NCBI GenBank assembly: GCA_021794775.1
Contig: JAJYQG010000191.1
Span: 1 to 5,389 of the forward strand
Reading direction: 5' to 3'
Origin: Pseudomonadota bacterium
Lineage (GTDB): Bacteria > Pseudomonadota > Gammaproteobacteria > Burkholderiales > Ferrovaceae
DNA length: 5,389 bases
This document shows positions 1-5,389 of this stretch, in pieces. Under the pieces are notes generated by a model. The model was not told the origin of the DNA, did not search any database, and was given only the letters and a program-made list of their open reading frames with translations. Position numbers and translations under genes: made by a program. Position 1 is the stretch's first letter; each line of letters starts with the position of its first letter.

Positions 1-88
1 TGACCCGGTTGATGCCATAGGCATCGTCGCCCATCAGCGCTTCACCAGACAACTTGAGCAATATTCGCTGATACACTGGCCGGGTCAT
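1..88 (-). CDS. pyrH: UMP kinase, N-terminal 29 codons (cut by window edge)
   Basis: UMP kinase phosphorylates UMP to UDP with ATP in the cytoplasm, a step in pyrimidine nucleotide synthesis. The visible N-terminus reads [20 protein letters not shown] and continues DDAYGINRV. The KLSGEAL segment is the N-terminal phosphate-binding motif of the bacterial PyrH branch of the amino acid kinase family and aligns with E. coli PyrH ([12 protein letters not shown]). The gene runs off the left edge, so the rest of the enzyme cannot be judged. It starts 10 nt after the tsf stop with a strong Shine-Dalgarno sequence and no visible promoter or terminator between, so it is most likely co-transcribed with rpsB and tsf. 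The order rpsB-tsf-pyrH is widely conserved and normally continues into frr. Confidence 0.95.
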   Translation of the reverse strand, partial: MTRPVYQRILLKLSGEALMGDDAYGINRV

Positions 89-92
89 GTCA

Positions 93-99
93 CCCTCCT
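93..99 (-). promoter_or_regulatory. Shine-Dalgarno of pyrH, touching the tsf stop codon
   Basis: On the minus strand the bases read AGGAGGG, 4 nt before the pyrH ATG. Its first A is also the last base of the tsf TGA stop (99-101). A ribosome ending on tsf therefore stands on the pyrH initiation site, which suggests translational coupling. This site also fixes the pyrH start. Confidence 0.85.
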
Positions 100-983
100 C
101 AGGAAGAGGCCGTTCCTGCGGCCGCCGCTACTTCTGCCGCAAAATTTTCCACCTTCTTTTCGATGCCTTCGCCCACCACCAACATCGCAAAACGGTTGAC
201 CTGGGCACCGCGCCCCTTCAACAACGCTTCCACCGTCTGGTCCGGATTCTTGACGAAAGGTTGTCCCAACAACGTCACTTCAGCCAGATACTTTTGCACC
301 CGACCCTCGACCATCTTGGCCACGATGTCCGCAGGTTTCCCTGACTCAGCCGCCTGCGCCGTGTAGATTTCTCGCTCTCTGGCCAACAATTCGGCCGGCA
401 CTTCGTCGCGACCGACGCACACAGGCTTGCTGGCGGCAATATGCATCGCAATATCCCGGCCAAGCACATCATCGCCACCCGTCATGTCGATCAGTACCCC
501 AATCCGCTGACCATGGGTATATTGCGCCAGATGCCCCGCCGTCTGGTAACGTACAAAACGGCGAATCGACATGTTCTCGCCCAACTTCATGATCAACGCC
601 TTGCGTGTCTCTTCAAGGCTCTCAGAGCCTCCGGCGAGGGCCACCAAAGCATCGACCGTAGCGGGATCTTGTTGCACGACCAATTCGGCAGCCCGTCGAG
701 CAAAAGCCACAAACTCTTCATTCTTGGCCACAAAATCGGTTTCACAATTGACTTCCACCACGGCTCCGACCTTGGCCTCCGCCCCAACAAACACAGCGAT
801 CACACCTTCAGCCGCCACGCGCCCGGCCGCTTTGCTGGCCTTGGCTCCGCTCCGGATTCTCAGCAAATCTTCCGCCGCTTTCATGTCACCTTGTGCTTCG
901 GACAGAGCTTTTTTGCACTCCATCATGCCCAACCCGGTGAGTTCGCGCAACTCTTTCACCATCGCTGCTGTAATTTCAGCCAT
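99..983 (-). CDS. tsf: Translation elongation factor Ts
   Basis: EF-Ts is the cytoplasmic guanine-nucleotide exchange factor that releases GDP from EF-Tu. The product is 294 aa; E. coli EF-Ts is 283. The N-terminal UBA-like EF-Tu binding domain is residues 1-55 ([20 protein letters not shown], then MECKKAL). The core carries TDFVAKN at 82-88, the EF-Tu contact motif that helps expel GDP. Further conserved stretches are GENMSIRR (135-142), HIAASKP (181-187), GQPFVKNP (240-247) and GEGIEK (271-276). The frame stays open for 57 nt upstream, but the start at 983 matches the family's MAEIT N-terminus and has GGAG 8 nt before it. The 81-nt spacer to rpsB shows no terminator with a U-tract and no convincing promoter, so transcription probably reads through from rpsB. 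Confidence 0.98.
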   Translation of the reverse strand: MAEITAAMVKELRELTGLGMMECKKALSEAQGDMKAAEDLLRIRSGAKASKAAGRVAAEGVIAVFVGAEAKVGAVVEVNCETDFVAKNEEFVAFARRAAELVVQQDPATVDALVALAGGSESLEETRKALIMKLGENMSIRRFVRYQTAGHLAQYTHGQRIGVLIDMTGGDDVLGRDIAMHIAASKPVCVGRDEVPAELLAREREIYTAQAAESGKPADIVAKMVEGRVQKYLAEVTLLGQPFVKNPDQTVEALLKGRGAQVNRFAMLVVGEGIEKKVENFAAEVAAAAGTASS

Positions 984-991
984 CACTCTCA

Positions 992-995
992 CTCC
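992..995 (-). promoter_or_regulatory. Shine-Dalgarno of tsf
   Basis: The minus strand reads GGAG, then 8 nt, then ATG at 983-981. It decides against the upstream in-frame ATGs at 1007 and 1040, because the ATG at 1007 lies upstream of this site. Confidence 0.75.
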
Positions 996-1064
996 ATGCA
1001 ATTCCATTCTGGCATGCCGCCCCGGAGACCAGCACACCACCTGACTTTCTCAATCTTGTATTGC

Positions 1065-1814
1065 TTATGCCTGGGGTACGTCACCCTCATCTTCTTCGAT
1101 ATATTCTTCAGCCACCAGCGTAGCCTCGTTCAAACTCTGCGCGCGACCTTCCAACACGGCATCTGCCACGCCACGAGCGTACAATCGGATCGCACGGGTC
1201 GAATCGTCATTACCAGGGATAACATAATCCACCCCTTCGATTGAATTGTTGGTGTCCACCACGCCAATGACGGGAATGCCCAGCTTCTTGGCTTCTACGA
1301 TGGCATTCTTCTGGTAGCCCACGTCGATGACAAAAAGCGCATCGGGAATACCGTTCATGGACACGATGCCGCCCAGGCTACGATCAAGCTTTTCCTTCTC
1401 TCGCTGATAATTCAAAGATTCTTTCTTGGACAAGCGCTCAAGAGAACCGTCTTCAACCATTTGCCCCAAGTCGTTCAGACGCTTGATGGATTGCTTGACC
1501 GTCTTAAAATTGGTCAACATGCCACCAAGCCAGCGATGGTCCACAAATGGCGCGCCAGCGCGCAAAGCCTCTTCGCGCACAATCTCACGGGCCTGTCGCT
1601 TCGTCCCTACAAACAACACCGTTCCGTTGTTGGCTGCCAATCGACGCACAAAGTTCATGGCCTCCAGGTACAAAGGCAAGGTTTTTTCCAGATTGATGAT
1701 ATGAATCTTGTTGCGATGACCAAAAATATACGGGGCCATCTTGGGATTCCAGTATCGGGTCTGGTGTCCAAAGTGCACACCGGCTTCCAGCATTTGACGC
1801 ATCGTAACTGACAT
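1065..1814 (-). CDS. rpsB: 30S ribosomal protein S2
   Basis: S2 is a late-assembling protein of the small ribosomal subunit, located between head and body on the solvent side and associated with S1 recruitment. The product is 249 aa; E. coli S2 is 241. Family signatures are clear: [20 protein letters not shown] (5-24), HIINLEKTL (38-46), LFVGTKRQA (67-75), [10 protein letters not shown] (93-102), SLGGI (146-150), [10 protein letters not shown] (156-165) and [14 protein letters not shown] (199-212). Residues about 105-150, charged and helical, correspond to the protruding coiled-coil hairpin. The C-terminal tail is acidic. The start at 1814 gives the family N-terminus and has AAGGAG 7 nt upstream. 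The frame is open to 1964, but that extension has no homology. This is the first gene of the minus-strand operon. In E. coli, S2 represses its own operon through the rpsB leader; a possible equivalent structure lies just upstream here. Confidence 0.98.
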   Translation of the reverse strand: MSVTMRQMLEAGVHFGHQTRYWNPKMAPYIFGHRNKIHIINLEKTLPLYLEAMNFVRRLAANNGTVLFVGTKRQAREIVREEALRAGAPFVDHRWLGGMLTNFKTVKQSIKRLNDLGQMVEDGSLERLSKKESLNYQREKEKLDRSLGGIVSMNGIPDALFVIDVGYQKNAIVEAKKLGIPVIGVVDTNNSIEGVDYVIPGNDDSTRAIRLYARGVADAVLEGRAQSLNEATLVAEEYIEEDEGDVPQA

Positions 1815-1920
1815 AAACAAACTCCTTATTTTCGAGGGTTGAGCCGCCGCCGGCCACCAACACCCATCGCACTTGCCATGGGCACCCTGATTTTGACCGG
1901 CGTGTGAAATGACAATAAAG
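1815..1920 (-). promoter_or_regulatory. Possible structured rpsB leader (S2 autoregulatory candidate)
   Basis: This is the presumed 5' untranslated RNA of rpsB, about 105 nt if the candidate promoter is right. Three helices can be drawn by hand. P1 pairs CGCCGGUCA (1902-1894) with UGGCCGGCG (1856-1848), nine pairs including one G-U. P2, inside the P1 loop, pairs CCCAU (1882-1878) with AUGGG (1867-1863) around a 10-nt loop. P3 pairs AGGGU (1888-1884), also inside the P1 loop, with ACCCU (1839-1835), which lies outside P1. P3 therefore crosses P1 and makes a pseudoknot. S2 control of the rpsB-tsf leader is established in E. coli. That this leader works the same way is inference; only the complementarities are seen. 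Confidence 0.4.
1822..1827 (-). promoter_or_regulatory. Shine-Dalgarno of rpsB
   Basis: AAGGAG on the minus strand, 7 nt (TTTGTTT) before the ATG at 1814-1812. It fixes the S2 start and lies 7 nt downstream of the possible pseudoknot in the leader, so leader folding could affect access to it. Confidence 0.85.
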
Positions 1921-1931
1921 CTCTTTATGCT
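1893..1931 (+). promoter_or_regulatory. Weak candidate promoter elements for map-glnD
   Basis: The divergent region must hold the map promoter unless it lies within rpsB, but no good match is seen. TTGACC at 1893-1898 is a strong -35-like hexamer, yet 16-18 nt later there is only ATAAAG/TAAAGC (1915-1921). TATGCT at 1926-1931 is a fair -10 (4 of 6) but has no -35 at the proper distance. Either choice places the start within about 50 nt of the map ATG and overlaps the candidate rpsB promoter. Confidence 0.2.
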
Positions 1932-1956
1932 ACCATGTACATCCATTAACAAGCAA
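1927..1956 (-). promoter_or_regulatory. Candidate rpsB promoter (extended -10)
   Basis: On the minus strand TTGCTT (1956-1951) is followed by an 18-nt spacer and TAGCAT (1932-1927). The last three spacer bases are TGG, so the -10 reads as an extended TGnTAGCAT. The -35 matches consensus weakly (3 of 6) and the -10 in 4 of 6, helped by the TG. Transcription would start near 1920. It is the best sigma-70-like match I found by eye in the divergent region, but no experiment supports it. Confidence 0.4.
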
Positions 1957-1972
1957 CCACCCACGTATTCCT

Positions 1973-2776
1973 ATGTCTTCAAATGTAACGTTCAAAACCT
2001 CCGACGAAATCGAAAAAATGCGCGTCGCAGGCCGATTGGCTTCGGAAGTTCTCGATTTCATCACTCCCCATGTCCAACCCGGCATCACCACCGACCAACT
2101 GGATCGGTTATGCCACGATTACATGGTCGAGGTTCAGCATACGATCCCCGCCCCCCTGAATTACGCCCCCAAAGGGCATCGCCCCTACCCACGCTCCATT
2201 TGCACCTCGGTCAACCACCAGGTATGCCATGGCATACCTGGTGAGCGGATTTTGAAAAACGGGGATATCGTCAACCTCGACATTACCGTCATCAAAGATG
2301 GCTTTCACGGTGATACCAGCCGCATGTTTTGTGTGGGCGAGACCTCGAGGCAGGCCAACCGCCTCTGCGAATTAACCCATGAAGCCCTGTGGCACGGCAT
2401 ACGCATCGTTGCCCCAGGACGCCACTTGGGCGACATCGGCCACGCCATCCAGCGTTTTGCCGAAAATGCCGGGTACAGCGTCGTACGGGAGTTTTGCGGA
2501 CATGGCATAGGCCGCGCTTTCCACGAAGATCCGCAAGTACTCCACTATGGTCGACGGGGCTCCGGGATGGAACTCAAACCCGGTATGACCTTCACCATCG
2601 AACCCATGATCAACGCTGGCAAAAAAGACATTCGCCAGCTCGGCGATGGATGGACCATCGTCACGGCCGACCATAGCTTATCAGCACAGTGGGAACATAC
2701 CGTTTTGGTCACGGAAAACGGATATGAGGTCCTAACGTTATCCGCTGGCAGCCCGCCCATACCCAATGCCGGATGA
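1973..2776 (+). CDS. map: Type I methionine aminopeptidase
   Basis: This cytoplasmic metalloenzyme removes the initiator methionine from nascent proteins whose second residue is small. The product is 267 aa, the usual size for type Ia without an N-terminal extension. The pita-bread fold ligands are all present: D103 (in VNLDIT), D114 (FHGDTS), H177 (CGHGIG), E210 (TIEPM) and E241 (QWEHT). They match E. coli D97, D108, H171, E204 and E235. Catalytic-site histidines H86 (VCHGIP) and H184 (FHEDP) are also kept. Residues about 64-70 (YAPKGHR) form a loop roughly five residues longer than in E. coli, as in Burkholderia-type Map. The ATG at 1973 gives the normal N-terminus, with KT and IEKMRVAGRLASE aligning, but no Shine-Dalgarno sequence precedes it and there is no in-frame upstream start. 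It overlaps glnD by 4 nt. The codons for residues 82-91 form a perfect palindrome. Confidence 0.98.
   Translation: MSSNVTFKTSDEIEKMRVAGRLASEVLDFITPHVQPGITTDQLDRLCHDYMVEVQHTIPAPLNYAPKGHRPYPRSICTSVNHQVCHGIPGERILKNGDIVNLDITVIKDGFHGDTSRMFCVGETSRQANRLCELTHEALWHGIRIVAPGRHLGDIGHAIQRFAENAGYSVVREFCGHGIGRAFHEDPQVLHYGRRGSGMELKPGMTFTIEPMINAGKKDIRQLGDGWTIVTADHSLSAQWEHTVLVTENGYEVLTLSAGSPPIPNAG
2216..2243. repeat. Perfect 28-bp palindrome inside map
   Basis: The left arm CACCAGGTATGCCA (2216-2229) is followed directly by its exact reverse complement (2230-2243), with no spacer and no mismatch. The flanking bases, C2215 and A2244, do not pair. The first base is the first base of codon 82, and the element encodes HQVCHGIPG plus the first base of E91, including catalytic-site H86. 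In mRNA it would fold as a 12-bp stem with a CAUG tetraloop. No U-run follows on either strand, so it is not a standard intrinsic terminator. Its function is unknown. Confidence 0.97.
2773..2776 (+). promoter_or_regulatory. ATGA stop/start overlap coupling map and glnD
   Basis: The glnD ATG (2773-2775) overlaps the map TGA (2774-2776). The 20 nt before it (CCCGCCCATACCCAATGCCG region) contain no Shine-Dalgarno sequence, so glnD translation probably depends on ribosomes terminating map and re-initiating. Confidence 0.75.
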
Positions 2777-5337
2777 GCACCTCAACTTCCACCAGCCTGA
2801 CCAGGAGCCATCTTCAGCAGACCCGCATCAGTCTGCATGAAGCTTACCTCCAGCATCGCTCGCCCGCGCGCCTGTTGCGCCACTGGCAGGGTACGGTCGA
2901 CCCCATCCTGACCCAACTGTGGATTCAACATGGACTGCCCGACGACATCGCCCTGATCGCCGTGGGCGGGTACGGGCGCAAAGAGCTTTACCCTTATTCG
3001 GACATCGATCTGCTGATTCTTTTGCCCCAACGGGAAGACGACATCACCTCGGAGCGCATCGAGAAATTTATCGGGGAATTGTGGGACATCGGCCTGGAAG
3101 TTGGCCACAGCGTGCGAACTTTTGAAGAATGCCTCTCGGAAGCCCAACGGGATGCCACCATTGCCACAACCCTTGCCGATCAAACCTGCCTCTGCGGCAA
3201 CAGAGCCTTGCAACAAAAGCTGGCAAACACCCTACCGCAAACGCTCGATCTTCCTCTTTTCAGAACCCGAAAAATCGAGGAACAGCGCCTACGTCATCGC
3301 AAACACCATGATACCGCCTTCAACCTCGAACCCAATCTCAAGGAAAGCCCCGGAGGATTGCGGGACCTTCATATGGTTCGCTGGATGGCCTGGGGGGCCC
3401 AGCTAAAACCCTCGTGGAAAGCTTTGGTTGATACGGGGTTGATCACGCCTCAAGAAGTCAGGAAAGTGTCAAAACTGCACCGCTTTCTTCAGGATCTGCG
3501 CATCCGTCTGCATGGGCTGGCACAGCGTCGCGAAGATCGCTTGCTGTTTGATCACCAGGCAACGCTCGCCGTACAACTCGGGTTCCGCGACACCCCTCGC
3601 CGTCGGGCCAGCGAAGCCCTCATGCAACAATATTACCAATGCGCCAAAGAAGTCCTGCTGTTCAATACCATTCTGCTGGAACAACTCAATGCCTTATCGC
3701 TGCCACGGGCGACAGCAGAACCCCTGACAGGACCCTTTGTCCGTTGTGGCGACCTGCTCGGTACCGAACCCGCCCATCTGCTTACCCATCGCCCCGATTT
3801 GATTTTTGAAGGTTTTCTGCTGCTTCAGCATCATCCGGATCTGCGCGGCTTCACGCCCGATACCTTGCGTGACGTTTGGCGCGGAAAAAATCATATCAAT
3901 CGCGCCTTCCGGGCCAACCCCGAATCACAACGCCAATTCATGGAGATCCTGCGCCAACCGGCACGCACCGCCGACGTTCTGAGACGCATGAATTATTACG
4001 GCATTCTGGGTCGTTACATCCCCGCTTTCGGACGCATCGAAGGGCAGCTGCAACATGACTTGTACCATGTCTATACCGTCGACGAGCATACGCTTCGGGT
4101 CGTGCGCAATCTACGCCGCTTTGCCATGGCTCGCTTCGACCACGAATTCCCCCTCTGCTCTCGGCTGATGCAGCAGTTCGACCGCCCTGATCTGCTTTAC
4201 CTTGCCGCCTTGTTTCACGACATTGCCAAAGGCCGGGGGGGAAACCATGCTGTTCTGGGGCGCTCGGACGCGCTGTATTTCTGTCGACGCCATCGCCTTC
4301 CCAAAGAAGACACCCATCTCGTCGGCTGGCTGGTCGAACAACATCTCGAATTTTCGGCTGTCGCACAGAAACAGGATCTTTCAAACCCCCAAGTGATCGC
4401 TCGTTTTGCAGAAAAGACAGGCAATACTCGACGTTTGACCGCCCTGTATCTGCTTACCGTTGCCGACATACGGGGTACCAGCCCAAAAGTCTGGAACGCC
4501 TGGAAGAGCAAGCTTCTGGAAGATCTTTACAGGGCCGCCACCCAGCGCCTGGAAGGACTTCAACAAGCCGAACTCCCGCCCCAGTCAAGACAATGTCAGG
4601 CATTGAAGATTCTGCGCCATTATGGCATCGACCATCAGGAACAGGTAGCCCTCTGGAAAACCGTCACGGAACGCTACTTTCAGCGCCACGAAGGCGCCGA
4701 CATTGCTTGGCATGCCAGAAATCTGCAAGGTCATGTCGGTCTTGCACGCACTGTGGTCAAAGCACGTCTTTCTCCGGCTGGAGAAGGATTCCAGGTGCTG
4801 ATCTACACCCCCGACCGTCAAGGTCTCTTCGCGCGCATTTGCAGTTACTTTGACCGGACCGGGCAAACCATCGTGGCCGCGCGTATCCATACCACCGAAG
4901 ACCATCAGGCTCTCGACACCTTTCAAGTCATGCCTCAACCCGGAACCTCAGACCATTACCGAGCGTTGCTCAAGAAAATCGAAACCGAGCTCCAGGCGAC
5001 ACTCTGTCAACCCGATTTGCTGCCCGAACCCAAAAAATCGCGCATTCCGCGACAACTGCGCCACTTTCCATTTCCCTCCCGGGTGATCCTGAGCGAAGCC
5101 GAAGCCGATGGCACCCGCCTTCTGACCCTCATCACCGGGGATCGGCCTGGCCTTCTGTACCGCCTGGCCTATGTACTGGTACAGCATGATGCCGATATTC
5201 ACGATGCGCGCATCAACACCATGGGCGACCGCGTCGAAGACGTCTTTACCTTGTCGTCTCATGCACTCGATGACGCTGAAAAGCGAGAAAAGCTACAACA
5301 CGACCTGTTGCGCGAGCTTTCTCCCGAAAACTGCTGA
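2773..5337 (+). CDS. glnD: Bifunctional PII uridylyltransferase/uridylyl-removing enzyme
   Basis: GlnD is the cytoplasmic nitrogen sensor. It uridylylates PII proteins (GlnB/GlnK) when glutamine is low and removes UMP when glutamine is high, so controlling glutamine synthetase adenylylation and NtrBC. The product is 854 aa; E. coli GlnD is 890. An N-terminal nucleotidyltransferase domain has GGYGRKELYPYSDIDL at 65-80, with metal-binding D77 and D79, and the family's LEVGHSVRT at 108-116. A GlnD-type linker follows (NLKESPGGLRDLH, 188-200). The HD hydrolase domain spans about 430-570: YTVDEHT (434-440), H482-D483 in FHDIAKGRGG, and VADIRGTSP (563-571). Two ACT domains, about 673-745 (FQVLIYTPDRQGLFARI) and 782-850 (RLLTLITGDRPGLLYRLA), bind glutamine. 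All key motifs are intact. The start is set by the overlap with map; the first residues are low complexity (STSTSTS). A run of seven G lies in the HD motif codons. Confidence 0.98.
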   Translation: MSTSTSTSLTRSHLQQTRISLHEAYLQHRSPARLLRHWQGTVDPILTQLWIQHGLPDDIALIAVGGYGRKELYPYSDIDLLILLPQREDDITSERIEKFIGELWDIGLEVGHSVRTFEECLSEAQRDATIATTLADQTCLCGNRALQQKLANTLPQTLDLPLFRTRKIEEQRLRHRKHHDTAFNLEPNLKESPGGLRDLHMVRWMAWGAQLKPSWKALVDTGLITPQEVRKVSKLHRFLQDLRIRLHGLAQRREDRLLFDHQATLAVQLGFRDTPRRRASEALMQQYYQCAKEVLLFNTILLEQLNALSLPRATAEPLTGPFVRCGDLLGTEPAHLLTHRPDLIFEGFLLLQHHPDLRGFTPDTLRDVWRGKNHINRAFRANPESQRQFMEILRQPARTADVLRRMNYYGILGRYIPAFGRIEGQLQHDLYHVYTVDEHTLRVVRNLRRFAMARFDHEFPLCSRLMQQFDRPDLLYLAALFHDIAKGRGGNHAVLGRSDALYFCRRHRLPKEDTHLVGWLVEQHLEFSAVAQKQDLSNPQVIARFAEKTGNTRRLTALYLLTVADIRGTSPKVWNAWKSKLLEDLYRAATQRLEGLQQAELPPQSRQCQALKILRHYGIDHQEQVALWKTVTERYFQRHEGADIAWHARNLQGHVGLARTVVKARLSPAGEGFQVLIYTPDRQGLFARICSYFDRTGQTIVAARIHTTEDHQALDTFQVMPQPGTSDHYRALLKKIETELQATLCQPDLLPEPKKSRIPRQLRHFPFPSRVILSEAEADGTRLLTLITGDRPGLLYRLAYVLVQHDADIHDARINTMGDRVEDVFTLSSHALDDAEKREKLQHDLLRELSPENC

Positions 5338-5344
5338 GTTCGCC

Positions 5345-5389
5345 TCAGTCTTCCGCCGGTCTTAGCGCTTCATCCGGAAACAAAGCTTC
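5345..5389 (-). CDS. Possible C-terminal end of a convergent gene (cut by window edge)
   Basis: From the right edge one minus-strand frame is open for 14 codons, reading EALFPDEALRPAED, then TGA at 5347-5345. The other two minus frames stop within this stretch. If real, the gene converges on glnD with only 7 nt between the two stops. The acidic tail looks protein-like, but 14 codons can be open by chance and I do not recognise the family. Confidence 0.3.
   Translation of the reverse strand, partial: EALFPDEALRPAED

Noticed and set aside
11..25. Inverted repeat GATGCC-ATA-GGCATC in pyrH
   Set aside because: Only 6 bp per arm inside coding sequence, encoding the DAYGI segment; it can easily arise by chance.
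984..1064. Possible attenuator or promoter in the rpsB-tsf spacer, which includes the 8-bp palindrome GGCATGCC at 1011-1018
   Set aside because: No stable stem followed by a U-run and no paired -35/-10 hexamers are visible. The pairing of GCAAT (1064-1060) with ATTGC is too short to count.
441..1244. A 267-codon plus-strand open frame antisense to tsf and the end of rpsB
   Set aside because: It lies opposite two certain genes, its translation shows no recognisable domain, and its composition is what the antisense of a coding frame would give.
1873..1882. The core TTGCCATGG(G/C), shared by the rpsB leader (1873-1882) and glnD (4121-4130) and resembling the map palindrome centre (2225-2234), as a common regulatory site
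   Set aside because: Two of the copies are in coding sequence, and the shared part is short and centred on the palindromic hexamer CCATGG, so coincidence is the simpler reading.
1815..1964. N-terminal extension of the rpsB frame by 50 codons
   Set aside because: The added residues match no S2 family sequence, and a good SD with the canonical MSVTMRQML start lies at 1814. The extension would also begin upstream of the candidate promoter -10.
2216..2260. The map palindrome as an intrinsic terminator
   Set aside because: No U-tract follows the stem directly on either strand; the nearest TTTT is about 10 nt further on the plus strand and lies within coding sequence.
5351..5379. TTCCG...CGGAA pairing after glnD as a terminator
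   Set aside because: A 5-bp stem with a 19-nt loop and no U-run is too weak.

Overview
The window holds a conserved housekeeping locus: rpsB–tsf–pyrH on the minus strand, divergent from map–glnD on the plus strand. It has no mobile element, CRISPR array, RNA gene or sign of horizontal transfer. The same gene set and divergent layout are known from E. coli and other Beta- and Gammaproteobacteria. I favour a betaproteobacterium. The methionine aminopeptidase has a longer loop before its CHGIP motif than E. coli Map and a Burkholderia-like C-terminus. S2 (249 aa) and EF-Ts (294 aa) are a little longer than in E. coli. I cannot name the genus.

Layout, left to right: the first 29 codons of pyrH (1-88, minus); tsf (99-983, minus); an 81-nt spacer; rpsB (1065-1814, minus); a 158-nt divergent regulatory region (1815-1972); map (1973-2776, plus); glnD (2773-5337, plus, overlapping map by 4 nt); and 52 nt that may contain the last 14 codons of a convergent minus-strand gene. 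No stretch over 300 nt lacks a gene.

rpsB, tsf and pyrH supply ribosomal protein S2, elongation factor Ts and UMP kinase, and all three have good Shine-Dalgarno sequences. map removes initiator methionines. glnD encodes the bifunctional PII uridylyl-transferase/removing enzyme that signals nitrogen status. map has no visible Shine-Dalgarno sequence, and glnD appears to be translationally coupled to map through an ATGA overlap.

Two features are not explained by the genes. One is a perfect 28-bp palindrome inside map, spanning the codons of the conserved CHGIP motif. The other is a possible pseudoknot in the rpsB leader, ending 7 nt before the rpsB ribosome binding site, which would suit autogenous control by S2. 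Everything else looks ordinary.
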